From Roseibium aggregatum (lineage in GTDB: Bacteria; Pseudomonadota; Alphaproteobacteria; Rhizobiales; Stappiaceae): a stretch of 64,000 nucleotides of DNA. The stretch lies in contig NZ_JAEKJZ010000002.1 in assembly GCF_017309185.1 (NCBI RefSeq), forward strand, positions 62,001 through 126,000. Direction: 5' to 3'. Each line of letters opens with the position of its first letter. Position 1 is the first letter of the stretch. Below the pieces are notes generated by a model. The model saw nothing but the letters and a program-made list of their open reading frames with translations. It was not told the DNA's origin and did no database searches. Below are positions 45,443 through 54,250 of the stretch, in pieces. The position numbers and the translations under genes were made by a program.

Positions 45443-46240
45443 TCATTTTTGCGCAACACGCAGGGCCGATACCAAGGTCGAAAGCAGAAACAATACCGCC
45501 GCGACGCTGACGATCGTCGGACCGGTCGGGGTGTTGAACCGGTAGGCCGCCAGAAGTCCGGCCAGGGAAGCCAGCCCCCCGATCAGGCCCGCAATCACCG
45601 CCAGCGCCTCCGGCGTCCTGCTGAACGGCCGTGCCGTTGCCGCCGGAACGATCAGCATGGCCGCGATCAGCAGAACCCCGACGACCTTGATCGCGACCGC
45701 GACGACGATCGCGAGAGCAACGATCAAAACCAACTGCTCCCGTTTCGGGTCCACTCCCGCCGCATAGGCAAGATCCTGGTTGAGAGTTGCCGTCAAAAGG
45801 GCCGACCAGCGCCAGCCGATCAGGATCAGGACCAACACGGCTCCGCTCCAAATGATGGCAAGGTCATAGGGCCGGACGGCCAGGATATCGCCGAAGAGAT
45901 AGGCCATGAGGTCGATACGCACACCGCTCACGAACGAAACGGCCACCAGTCCGACGGCCAGTGCCGAATGCGCCAGAACCCCGAGAAGCGTGTCCATCGC
46001 GTAACCCCGGCCGCTCAAGGTCGAGACCGTAAGCGCCATGACGATCGAGACCGTCAGGACACAGGCCAGAACCGAAATGGAAAGGGCCAGAGAGATCGCG
46101 ACGCCCAGGATCGCCGCATGCGCGGTCGCGTCGCCAAAATAGGCCATTCGTCTCCAGACCACGAAACATCCAAGCGGCGCGGCCGCGAGCGCCACCCCCA
46201 GACCGGCCAGCGCGGCCCGCACCATGAAATCGTCAAGCAT
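45443..46240 (-). CDS. znuB: Zinc ABC transporter permease
   Basis: 265 residues with about eight membrane helices of the ABC-3 (metal) permease family: CFVVWRRMAYFGDATAHAAILGVAI, VLAHSALAVGLVAVS, and VVGVLLIAAMLIVPAATAR with its conserved Gly/Pro-containing segment. It is the inner-membrane channel for zinc delivered by ZnuA. Its start shares one nucleotide with the znuC stop (TAATG), so the two are translationally coupled. Confidence 0.95.
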   Translation of the reverse strand: MLDDFMVRAALAGLGVALAAAPLGCFVVWRRMAYFGDATAHAAILGVAISLALSISVLACVLTVSIVMALTVSTLSGRGYAMDTLLGVLAHSALAVGLVAVSFVSGVRIDLMAYLFGDILAVRPYDLAIIWSGAVLVLILIGWRWSALLTATLNQDLAYAAGVDPKREQLVLIVALAIVVAVAIKVVGVLLIAAMLIVPAATARPFSRTPEALAVIAGLIGGLASLAGLLAAYRFNTPTGPTIVSVAAVLFLLSTLVSALRVAQK

Positions 46241-46992
46241 TACTGTGCCGCCTCCGGCCGTTCTCCCGTGTCATCGCAAAGGTGATCGTGCCGATGACCG
46301 TGATGGTGTCTGTAAAGGGCAAGAGCCCCTTCCGTTCCTTCGCCGAAAAGCGCCCTGTACTCCGGCGCCGACGCCACCTGTTCGGGCTCTCCCTGACAGC
46401 AGATGTGACCGTTCAGGCAAATGACCCGGTCGCTCGCGCTCATCACCACATGCAGATCGTGACTGACCATGAGAACGGCGCAACCGAAGCTGCGGCGCAC
46501 GTCTTCGATCTGCCGGTAGAAACGCGCCGTACCGGGCTGGTCGAGCCCCTGCGCCGCCTCGTCGAGAATGAGAAGATCGGGATGGTCTAGCAAGGCCCTC
46601 GCCAGAAGAACGCGTTGAAACTGCCCTCCGGACAGACCGGTCATCTGGCGTTCGCCGAGATCCGGCACACCCGCCTGCTCCAACGCAACGCGGACCTTGT
46701 CGCGCCCCACCCTGCGCGGCAGTCCCAGAAACCGCTTGACGGTCATTGGCAGGGTCGCATCGATATGCAGCCTTTGCGGAACGTAGCCGATACGTAATCT
46801 GTCGCGCCGGTCCACCCGACCGGACGCCGGCTGAAGAGCGCCGACAATGACCCGCAGCAGGGTCGACTTTCCCGACCCGTTGGGACCGACAATGGTCACG
46901 ATCTCTCCAGGGCAGATTTCGAAGTCGATGTTGTGAAGAACGGTGTTTCCGCCGAGACGAAGCGAAAGGTCTGAAATTTCGACAAGGTTCAT
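46240..46992 (-). CDS. znuC: Zinc ABC transporter ATP-binding protein
   Basis: 250 residues. ABC motifs: Walker A GPNGSGKST, Q-loop VPQRLHI, signature LSGGQFQRVLLARALL and Walker B LLILDEAAQG. The C-terminus is His-rich (YRHHHGHRHDHLCDD), seen in several ZnuC proteins and possibly a zinc sensor. It pairs with ZnuB and is divergent from znuA, with a Zur box between them. Confidence 0.95.
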   Translation of the reverse strand: MNLVEISDLSLRLGGNTVLHNIDFEICPGEIVTIVGPNGSGKSTLLRVIVGALQPASGRVDRRDRLRIGYVPQRLHIDATLPMTVKRFLGLPRRVGRDKVRVALEQAGVPDLGERQMTGLSGGQFQRVLLARALLDHPDLLILDEAAQGLDQPGTARFYRQIEDVRRSFGCAVLMVSHDLHVVMSASDRVICLNGHICCQGEPEQVASAPEYRALFGEGTEGALALYRHHHGHRHDHLCDDTGERPEAAQ

Positions 46993-47014
46993 GAGGGAGT
47001 GGCAGTCTGTCTTG

Positions 47015-47035
47015 ATATGTTATTACGTAACATAT
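47015..47035. promoter_or_regulatory. Zur box in the znuC/znuA divergent promoter
   Basis: Perfect 21-nt palindrome ATATGTTA-TTACG-TAACATAT, centred 23 nt from the znuC start and 52 nt from the znuA start. It fits the alphaproteobacterial Zur pattern and should repress both directions when zinc is plentiful. Confidence 0.8.
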
Positions 47036-47076
47036 ACACGTTAAGCGCATGTCACACAATGAGTTGGAGATATTCC

Positions 47077-48174
47077 ATGCGCAAAACTATGCTGGCCGCC
47101 GCCGTATCCACCCTGGCACTCACGGCCTCCGCCCGTGCGGAAACGCCGTCGGTTGCGGTCGACATCGCTCCTGTCCATTCGCTTGTCGCCAAGGTTATGG
47201 AAGGTGTCGGCACGCCGGACCTGATCGTGCAGCAGGGTGCGTCTCCGCACGGGTATTCGCTTCGCCCGGCCGAGGCGGAAGCACTGGAACACGCGGATAT
47301 CGTGTTCTGGGTTGGCGAACCCCTGGAACCCTGGCTGGACCGGTCAATAGAGGCCCTGGCTGCTGATGCCAGATCGGTGGAATTGATGGAAACCGAAGGC
47401 ACGACCGAGCTTGAGTTCCGCGAGGGCGCGACCTTCGAGAAGCACAGCCATGCTCACGGCGATGATCACGACGATCACGACCATGACGAAAAGCACGAAG
47501 CACATGACGACCACGATCATGACCATGACGAGAAGCATGGAGCCCACGACGACCACGGTCATGACCATGACGAGAAGCATGAAGCCCATGACGATCATGA
47601 CCATGAAGAAGGCGAAGACCATGACCACGCCGCGCATGACGGCCATGACGATCACGACCACCATGGCCACGATCCCCATGCCTGGCTCGATCCGGAGAAC
47701 GCCCGTGTCTGGCTGGACGTGATCGCAGCAAATCTCTCCGAACTGGATCCCGAACATGCGGCCACCTATGCGGCGAACGCGGCTGCGGGCAAAGAAGAAC
47801 TGGCTGGCCTGATCGGAGAGATCAAAGCAGAGCTTGAAGGCGCCCAGGGCAAGAACTTCATCGTTTTCCACGATGCCTATCAGTATTTCGAAAACCGGTT
47901 CGGCATTTCCGCCACCGGCTCGATCAGACTGGGGGATGCATCGGATCCGAGCCCGGCCCGGATTGCCGAAATCCGCGACAAGGTCGCCGATCTGAAGATT
48001 TCCTGCGTCTTCTCCGAACCCCAGTTCAACGCGGGACTGGTCGAAACGGTGTTTGAGGGAACCGACGCCAAGATCGGCGTGCTCGATCCGCTCGGCGGCA
48101 ATCTGACCGTCGGACCGGATCTTTACCCCCAGCTTATCCGCGATCTTTCGGGCAGCATCTCTTCTTGCCTGTAA
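47077..48174 (+). CDS. znuA: Zinc-binding periplasmic protein with His-rich loop
   Basis: 365 residues with signal peptide (cleavage near ARAE). Zinc-site histidines lie in PVHSLVAKV, GASPHGYSLRPAEAEALEHAD and FHDAYQYFENRFG. Between residues 125 and 215 is a long His/Asp-rich loop with three exact-length 14-residue tandem units, more repetitive than E. coli ZnuA; it should scavenge zinc. A Cys pair (ISCVFSEPQ and SSCL) may form the C-terminal disulfide. ATG 47077 has GGAGA at 7 nt. Confidence 0.95.
   Translation: MRKTMLAAAVSTLALTASARAETPSVAVDIAPVHSLVAKVMEGVGTPDLIVQQGASPHGYSLRPAEAEALEHADIVFWVGEPLEPWLDRSIEALAADARSVELMETEGTTELEFREGATFEKHSHAHGDDHDDHDHDEKHEAHDDHDHDHDEKHGAHDDHGHDHDEKHEAHDDHDHEEGEDHDHAAHDGHDDHDHHGHDPHAWLDPENARVWLDVIAANLSELDPEHAATYAANAAAGKEELAGLIGEIKAELEGAQGKNFIVFHDAYQYFENRFGISATGSIRLGDASDPSPARIAEIRDKVADLKISCVFSEPQFNAGLVETVFEGTDAKIGVLDPLGGNLTVGPDLYPQLIRDLSGSISSCL
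47473..47598 (+). repeat. Three tandem 42-bp repeats in the ZnuA His-rich loop
   Basis: Units 47473-47514, 47515-47556 and 47557-47598 each encode a 14-residue DHDHDEKHxAHDDH block with few substitutions. Slippage could change the copy number and thus the number of zinc-binding His. Confidence 0.85.
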
Positions 48175-48504
48175 GACCGAACACCTGGCCTGGAGCGGAT
48201 TAACCGCTCCAGCACCGCACGCGGCTCAGCGGTGTGAAAACAGTTGCTGAGCCGAAAACCGGCGCATCCCTTTCCCGCCGGTCGCAAACAGGCGGGTCGC
48301 ACCGGGGACACGGTAAGATCATGCCTCGGGAACCGGCGCAATTTGAGAGTGTACCTGTTCCCGCAGCCTGGCCTGACGGCCGCAGCCTTGCTGCGATGCA
48401 AAAAATCGATTAGAAGAACTCCAAATTGATATAGGTCAAATCGCCGGCAGATACTGGCCAGGCGTGACCGTCAAAACAAAACCCAAGAGAATTTGGAGAC
48501 ATTC
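48175..48504. other. Intergenic region after znuA with two hairpins
   Basis: 330 nt without a gene. Hairpin TGGAGCGG-ATTAA-CCGCTCCA (48191-48211) and hairpin CGGCTCAGC/GCTGAGCCG (48222-48254, 15-nt loop) follow znuA in succession; neither has a T-run. The last 100 nt should hold the SulP promoter; GGAG at 48495-48498 is its ribosome-binding site. Confidence 0.5.
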
Positions 48505-50094
48505 TTGTCCGTACGTGCCGAGGCCACCGAGCCCGTTCAATCTGTCAAGCTGGATGCGTCCCGCGTAAAAACCGAGCTTCTTGCGGGGCTGACCGTTGCA
48601 CTTGCGCTGGTTCCGGAAGCTGTCGCTTTTGCCTTTGTTGCCGGTGTGAACCCGCTCGTCGGCCTGTATGCCGCCTTTTTCATCGGACTGATCACCGCGT
48701 GTTTCGGCGGGCGTCCGGGCATGATTTCCGGCGCGACGGGTGCGCTGGCTGTCGTCATGGTAACCCTGGTCGCCAACCACGGTGTCGAATATCTGTTCGC
48801 GACCGTCGTTCTGATGGGAATTATGCAGATCGGTGTCGGGGTCCTCAAGTGGGGCAAGTTCATCCGCATGGTGCCGCACCCGGTGATGCTTGGCTTCGTC
48901 AACGGCCTCGCCATCGTCATCTTCCTCGCCCAGCTCGGACAGTTCAAGGTCCCGGACGGCCAGGGCGGCCTTGAATGGATGAACGGGTCCCAGCTTTATC
49001 TGATGCTGGGACTCGTTGCCCTTACCATGGCCGTGATCTGGTTCCTGCCGAAACTGACCACGGCCTTCCCGGCGCCGCTCGCCGGCATTCTTGTCGTCTC
49101 GGCTCTTGTCCTCGGCTTCGGCCTCGACACCCGCTCCGTCGGCGATCTCGCCTCGATCTCGGGCGGCCTGCCGGACTTCCATATTCCCATGGTGCCGCTC
49201 AATCTGGAAACGCTGGAAATCATCTTCCCCTATGCGGTGATCCTCGCCGCGATCGGCCTGATCGAATCCCTGCTGACGCTCAATCTCGTTGCCGACCTGA
49301 CCCACACCAAGGGCGGCGCGTCGCGCGAATGCGTGGCTCAGGGCGCGGCGAACGTCGTAACCGGCTTTTTCGGCGGCATGGGCGGCTGCGCCATGATCGG
49401 ACAGTCCATGATCAACGTGAAGTCCGGCGCCCGTACCCGTATCTCGGGGATTTCGGCGGCGCTCTTCCTGCTGTCCTTCATCGTCATCGCCTCTCCCTTG
49501 ATCGAACGGATCCCCGTCGCCGCCCTGGTCGGCGTCATGTTCATGGTCGTGATCGGCACATTCGCCTGGGCAAGTCTGAAGATCGTGCACAAGATCCCGT
49601 TGACCGACGCCCTCGTCATGGTCGTGGTTACCTGCGTCACCGTCTATTCGGACCTTGCCGTCGCCGTTGTCGTAGGCGTGATCATTTCCGCCCTCGCCTA
49701 TGCCTGGAACGCGGCCAGCCGCATTGACGCGCGCATCGGCACCAGCAAGGAAGGTTGGAAGGTCTACCGCTTGTCCGGCCCGCTCTTCTTCGGCTCCACC
49801 ACCGGCTTCACCGATCTTTTCGATCCGGCGAACGACCCGGACGACGTGGTTGTGGACTTCATCGACAGCCGCGTTGTCGATCACTCCGGCCTCGAAGCCA
49901 TCGATGCGCTGGCCTCCAAATACGAGACTGCCGGCAAGCGCCTGCACCTGCGCCATCTGTCCCCCGACTGCCAGAAGCTGCTCGACAAGGCCGGCAATCT
50001 GGTCGAGGTCTCCGTCCTGGAAGACCCTGATTATGAAGTCGCTGTCGACTACGGCCACACATTTGATCCCCAGGAACCGCAAAAGGCCACCTGA
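48505..50094 (+). CDS. SulP-family anion transporter with STAS domain
   Basis: 529 residues. The membrane part carries the SulP signature (LTVALALVPEAVAFAFVAGVNPLVGLYAAFF) and about 12 helices; the C-terminal STAS domain (residues about 420-525) has VVVDFIDSRVVDHSGLEAIDAL. SulP proteins move sulfate, bicarbonate or dicarboxylates; no carbonic anhydrase or cys gene is near to choose among them. The start is taken as TTG 48505, 6 nt after GGAG; TTG 48493 would overlap that motif. Confidence 0.9.
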   Translation: MSVRAEATEPVQSVKLDASRVKTELLAGLTVALALVPEAVAFAFVAGVNPLVGLYAAFFIGLITACFGGRPGMISGATGALAVVMVTLVANHGVEYLFATVVLMGIMQIGVGVLKWGKFIRMVPHPVMLGFVNGLAIVIFLAQLGQFKVPDGQGGLEWMNGSQLYLMLGLVALTMAVIWFLPKLTTAFPAPLAGILVVSALVLGFGLDTRSVGDLASISGGLPDFHIPMVPLNLETLEIIFPYAVILAAIGLIESLLTLNLVADLTHTKGGASRECVAQGAANVVTGFFGGMGGCAMIGQSMINVKSGARTRISGISAALFLLSFIVIASPLIERIPVAALVGVMFMVVIGTFAWASLKIVHKIPLTDALVMVVVTCVTVYSDLAVAVVVGVIISALAYAWNAASRIDARIGTSKEGWKVYRLSGPLFFGSTTGFTDLFDPANDPDDVVVDFIDSRVVDHSGLEAIDALASKYETAGKRLHLRHLSPDCQKLLDKAGNLVEVSVLEDPDYEVAVDYGHTFDPQEPQKAT

Positions 50095-50131
50095 GGCCGA
50101 GGCAGGACATCCTTTGAGGGTGATTGCACCG

Positions 50132-50165
50132 GGACCCGCGCCTGTCTGGCCGCGGGTCCTTTCCG
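50132..50165 (+). terminator. Rho-independent terminator of the SulP gene
   Basis: Stem GGACCCGCG/CGCGGGTCC (50132-50140 with 50151-50159), 10-nt loop, followed by TTTCCGTTT. Confidence 0.82.
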
Positions 50166-50304
50166 TTTCAAAGCGCATCTGCGGCGTAAACGCATTTCCG
50201 CATTGCCCTGACAACCGGTCTTTGAAAAAGTCCCGTCATGCACCCGTTCCGAATCCCTACGGGAACGAGTGCGGCCGCCGTGAAACCTGGTCCGGGACAA
50301 TAAC

Positions 50305-52119
50305 GTGTCAGTCCGCAACAAGCTCTTCATCACCCCGACGCTGTCCACCGTCATCGGCTCCTTCGTCCTGATCACCGCGGCGGCCATCCTCATCATCCAG
50401 GTGATCACATCGAACGGTCTCATCCGCCAGCTCGGCGGCGAGATCGTCGACCTCGGACTGGACTCTGCGGAGACCGCTATCGCAGAGCAGCTACACGCCA
50501 TCACCGAAGCGGCAACCTTCACCGAAAAAGCCTGGTCGCGACACCAGCTCGACTTCAACGATCCGGACACGACACTGACCTACCTCTTCGGCGCAGTCGC
50601 TCCGATGGAGCAGGTTTCCTTTCTGGCCATGGTGAACGCGGAAGGAAACGGCGTCTTCGTGGAACGTGGCGAAGACGACGGCACCCTGCTCGGCAACACG
50701 ATCTCGCTCACGCGCGACACTCCAACACTCACCCCTCTCTTCGAGAAGGCGGCCGGCGCCACCGATGCGTTCTGGAGCGAGGAGATCTTCATTCCCGAAC
50801 GCGAGCACACCTATTTCATCTACACCCGCCCCCTCATCGAGGATGGCGACTTTCGCGGCAGCGTCTTGATCGGCATGTCGCTGTACCGGATGTCGGAGCT
50901 CACATTGCATGTCTCGACCGACGACATCAGCGTGTTTCTCCTGAAAGAGGGGTCGCACGACATGGTCGCGCACCCGAACCTCCACGAACGGTTCCACCAC
51001 CTGAGCGCCGAAAATCCGCTTCTTTCCATCGGCCGGGTCCCCGACACGTTCCTGAAGGATTACCGGGAGATGACCCGGCTCGACAACGTGGCCTTCGACC
51101 TGGCCGAAGACCTCGACCTGCACGAGGGGATCGATGACGACGGACACAAGCGTTTCGTCATCCTGGAAAAGAAAAACGTCAACCTCGAAGGTCTTCCGGT
51201 CAGGATCGGCGTGCATTTTCCTGCCGAGTTTCTCGAACAGCCATTCAAGCAGCTCCTGGTCGCGATCGTGACGGGCGCTGGACTGCTGGTGCTGTCTCTG
51301 CTCGGCGCCATTGTGCTCGCCCACCGGATCGCCCAGCCGATCAAGCGGGCCGCGCTTGCCGCCAAGGAAGTCGCCGGCCTCAATCTGGATGCCATAAAGC
51401 CCCTGCCGGCGAGCGTCATCAGCGAAGTGGACGACCTCTCGACCGGCTTCAACGCCATGGTCGGCGGCCTGACCGCCTTCAATCGTTACGTTCCCAAAAC
51501 ACTGGTGCAGAAACTCTTGAGCGAGGGCCGCGCGGACGCTCCGCCGGAAGAACGCGAGGTCGCCGTGCTGTTCAGCGACATCGTCGGCTTCACCTCCGCG
51601 TCCGAAGGCATGTCCGCGACCGAAACGGCCGCTTTCGTCAATCATCACCTGTCCCTGCTCGGTGCGGAAATAGCCAGGCAAAACGGCACCATCGACAAAT
51701 ACATCGGCGACAGCATCATGGCCTTCTGGGGGGCGCCTGAGCGCCTGGACAATCCGGCGGAAGCCGCCGCGCGAGCCGCCCTCGGCATGGCGGCGGCGAT
51801 CAGGAACGACAACCGGAAGCGGATCGCGGACGGCAAGGCGCCCGTCCACATCCGGATCGGGCTGCATATGGGACCTTTGGTGGTCGGCGACATCGGTGCG
51901 CCGGAGCGGGTCAACTACACGGTGATCGGCGATACGGTCAACGCGGCCTCCAGGCTCGAAAGCCTCGGCAAGGAAATCGATCCGGACGCCGATGTGATCA
52001 TCCTCGCGTCGCGGGAAATCGCCAGAAATCTGTTCGCCGATATCGACTGGGCGGCGATCGGTCCGCATACCGTAAAAGGCCGCAACGAGCCCCTTGAAGT
52101 CGTGCGGCTGGTCATCTGA
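50305..52119 (+). CDS. Membrane-bound class III adenylate cyclase with periplasmic sensor and HAMP-like linker
   Basis: 604 residues: an N-terminal membrane helix (about 12-35), a periplasmic Cache-like sensor to about 310, a second helix (LLVAIVTGAGLLVLSLLGAIVLA), a HAMP-like segment with ISEVDDLSTGFNAMVGGL, then the cyclase domain. Catalytic metal ligands are Asp425 (FSDIVGF) and Asp469 (GDSIMAFWG); Lys465 and the Asp of VIGDTVNAASRLES specify ATP. The environmental ligand is unknown. The GTG start at 50305 has a weak ribosome-binding site. Confidence 0.9.
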   Translation: MSVRNKLFITPTLSTVIGSFVLITAAAILIIQVITSNGLIRQLGGEIVDLGLDSAETAIAEQLHAITEAATFTEKAWSRHQLDFNDPDTTLTYLFGAVAPMEQVSFLAMVNAEGNGVFVERGEDDGTLLGNTISLTRDTPTLTPLFEKAAGATDAFWSEEIFIPEREHTYFIYTRPLIEDGDFRGSVLIGMSLYRMSELTLHVSTDDISVFLLKEGSHDMVAHPNLHERFHHLSAENPLLSIGRVPDTFLKDYREMTRLDNVAFDLAEDLDLHEGIDDDGHKRFVILEKKNVNLEGLPVRIGVHFPAEFLEQPFKQLLVAIVTGAGLLVLSLLGAIVLAHRIAQPIKRAALAAKEVAGLNLDAIKPLPASVISEVDDLSTGFNAMVGGLTAFNRYVPKTLVQKLLSEGRADAPPEEREVAVLFSDIVGFTSASEGMSATETAAFVNHHLSLLGAEIARQNGTIDKYIGDSIMAFWGAPERLDNPAEAAARAALGMAAAIRNDNRKRIADGKAPVHIRIGLHMGPLVVGDIGAPERVNYTVIGDTVNAASRLESLGKEIDPDADVIILASREIARNLFADIDWAAIGPHTVKGRNEPLEVVRLVI

Positions 52120-52146
52120 CAACTGAGCGGCGCGGCTCCGGACGCC

Positions 52147-53013
52147 CTACCACTCGACCTGCAACAGCTTCTCGTTCACCGCGTCGACCGCGCGCAGGCG
52201 CTCACGCCCTTCCCTGCCGCTTTGCAGCGTTGCCCGCACGACGATCTGGTGGCAGAGCGCCAGTACCGCCGCGTGATTGAACTGCGGTCCGTCGGAATGG
52301 GTATGGCAATGGAAATGCCAGCGTGCGTCTGCGTGCCTCGCCATGCTTTCGTCCGAAATCAGCGCAAGTTCGGCGCCGGCCTCGAGGATCGCGTCGAGCA
52401 GACGCTTGGTTCCGGCCACCCTCCGCCGGAGCATGATCGCGATGACAAGATCTCCTTTTTGAATCCGCGCAACATGCTCGCCGAGCGTTTCCCCGCCTTG
52501 CGGAAACACCACGACTTCCGGGACGATCTTCGTAAGCTGCCAGAAAAGATAATGCGCAAAGGAAAAGCTGATACGCTGGCCGGCGATCCAGACCTTCCGG
52601 CTGGACAGGACCGCGCGTGCAAGGTCATCGAGCTCCCCCGCGTTCAGCTTGCCGAAGGTCCTGTCGAGATTGTCCTTCTCCTCGCGCATGTCCAGCGCCA
52701 GGGCGGCCGCGTTCGCTTCCGGCTCGGCATGCGCGAAGAATGCGCGAGACCCCGTCGCGCGCTCGTCCCGCACGGCCTTCTTCGCCTTGTCGTAACTTTC
52801 GAAGCCGATCCGCCGGATGAAACGTGAGACCGTCGCCTTCGAGACGTCGCACAGCCTGGCAAGCTCCTGGGCATCATAGCTGCCGAGTTCACCGGGAAAG
52901 TCCAGAAGGAACTCTCCAAGGCGCCGTTCCGCCGGACTGAGGTCCGTCAGGACCCGCTGGACACGGCTCAGAAAGGGTTCGTCTGGTTCGTGACTTTGAA
53001 ACTCCGATTTCAT
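52147..53013 (-). CDS. RpiR/MurR-family transcriptional regulator
   Basis: 288 residues. The N-terminal RpiR HTH (residues 12-85) includes LSPAERRLGEFLLDFPGELGSYDAQELARLCDVSKATVSRFIRRIGFESYDKAKKAVRDE, and the C-terminal SIS domain has VWIAGQRISFSFAHYLFWQL and KGDLVIAIMLRRRVAGTKRLLDAILEAGAELALISD. SIS domains usually bind phosphosugars, though tct-linked RpiR proteins may respond to other ligands. ATG 53013 begins the conserved domain; a frame to 53124 is not needed. Divergent from the tct operon. Confidence 0.92.
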   Translation of the reverse strand: MKSEFQSHEPDEPFLSRVQRVLTDLSPAERRLGEFLLDFPGELGSYDAQELARLCDVSKATVSRFIRRIGFESYDKAKKAVRDERATGSRAFFAHAEPEANAAALALDMREEKDNLDRTFGKLNAGELDDLARAVLSSRKVWIAGQRISFSFAHYLFWQLTKIVPEVVVFPQGGETLGEHVARIQKGDLVIAIMLRRRVAGTKRLLDAILEAGAELALISDESMARHADARWHFHCHTHSDGPQFNHAAVLALCHQIVVRATLQSGREGRERLRAVDAVNEKLLQVEW

Positions 53014-53150
53014 ACACGCAGTAAACGGTTTCACAACCCAAATGGCAAGAGCAATCGGATGACGGCACATCTGAGGAATGCTCCGAGAAACCTCGAAGCC
53101 GGAAAAATCACTAAATTCCGCCATTTTTTCTTAAGTTTCCGCTCAAGCCT

Positions 53151-53230
53151 TGATCACTGTGATCATATTTTCAGCAACAGGGTTATCTGCCTATATTTTC
53201 GCTTGCGCGAATTTTGAAATCATAATTTCA
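53151..53230. promoter_or_regulatory. Two candidate RpiR operators in the rpiR/tctC divergent region
   Basis: Perfect inverted repeats TGATCA-CTG-TGATCA (53151-53165) and TGAAAT-CATA-ATTTCA (53215-53230). The second lies 55 nt before the tctC start. They are candidate sites for the adjacent RpiR protein; binding is inference. Confidence 0.5.
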
Positions 53231-53284
53231 TGACGTGGAACTCAAGTTTCTGAAATGGACTTCCCAACTCAGCGGAGTAACGAC

Positions 53285-54250
53285 ATGCCTGCAGCTTCCC
53301 GACTGACGATTGCCATCCTTGCCGCCGGTGTTGCGCTCGCCGCGCCGGCCGCCGCCGAAGCCGGTTACCCGGAACGGCCGGTTCGTATCCTTGTGTCCTT
53401 TCCTCCCGGCGGCTCCAGCGATCTGGTCGCAAGGCTGCTGGCGGAAGAACTGAGCAGCAATCTCGGGCAGCAGTTCGTCGTCGAAAACAAACCCGGCGCC
53501 GCCGGCACCGTCGCGGCCACCGAACTCAAGAATGCGGACAACGACGGCTACACCCTGATGCTGTCCAACCTGACACCGTTCAGCGTCGCGCCTACCCGTT
53601 TCCCCGACACACCCTATGATCCGGTCGCCGATTTTTCGCACATTGCCTATCTCGGCGCGGTTCATCTCGGGATGTTCGCCTCCCCTGAACTCGGCACCGC
53701 CGACATGGCGTCCTTTGTGGAAAAGGCCAAGGCTGAACCAGGCACCATCGACTACGGCTCTTCCGGTGTCGGCTCCTGGGGCCATGTTTTCGCCGTAGCC
53801 TTTGAAAACACGGCCGATGTCGAGCTGTCTCACATTCCCTACAAAGGATCGGGCCCGATGCGCCTCGACTTCCGCGCCGACGTCATCCCTGTGATGTTCG
53901 ACGCCGTGCCGCAGAACCTGCCGAATGTCGAGGAAGGTAACGCCATTCCCCTTGCCGTGAGCAGCCCGGAACGTCTGGACATCCTGCCCGACACGCCGAC
54001 CTTCACCGAACTCGGTTACGATATTGTCGCCGAGAACTGGCTGGGCATTTCAGGCCCCGCGGGTATCGATGCTGAAATCGTCGACACGCTTCAGGGCGCT
54101 CTTGCCAAGGCGCTCAAGTCCGACGACATCGCCAAGCAGTTCGACACCTGGGGCATCGTCCGCTCGGACATGTCGAGCGAAGAGTTCACCGACTATGTCG
54201 CGGCTTCGGCCAAGACCTGGGAGCCACTGGTCAAACAGGCGAGCAAATGA
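53285..54250 (+). CDS. tctC: Tripartite tricarboxylate transporter solute-binding protein (TctC/Bug)
   Basis: 321 residues with signal peptide (cleavage near AEAG). Bug-family features: YPERPVRILVSFPPGGSSDLVARLLAEEL, VVENKPGAAGTVAATELKNA and the HIPYKGSGPM segment lining the ligand site. It feeds TctBA. The start at 53285 has GGAG upstream. Ligand unknown; Bug proteins bind carboxylates and other small acids or aromatic compounds. Its stop overlaps the next gene's start. Confidence 0.92.
   Translation: MPAASRLTIAILAAGVALAAPAAAEAGYPERPVRILVSFPPGGSSDLVARLLAEELSSNLGQQFVVENKPGAAGTVAATELKNADNDGYTLMLSNLTPFSVAPTRFPDTPYDPVADFSHIAYLGAVHLGMFASPELGTADMASFVEKAKAEPGTIDYGSSGVGSWGHVFAVAFENTADVELSHIPYKGSGPMRLDFRADVIPVMFDAVPQNLPNVEEGNAIPLAVSSPERLDILPDTPTFTELGYDIVAENWLGISGPAGIDAEIVDTLQGALAKALKSDDIAKQFDTWGIVRSDMSSEEFTDYVAASAKTWEPLVKQASK

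Noticed and set aside
47195..47871. His/Arg-rich and Met/Val-rich antisense frames over znuA
   Set aside because: They are reverse readings of the tandem GAC/CAT codons of the ZnuA loop.
48436..50214. 592-codon minus-strand open frame opposite the SulP gene
   Set aside because: Composition (Asp/Glu/Arg/His-rich) is that of the antisense of a membrane-protein gene; no domain is seen.
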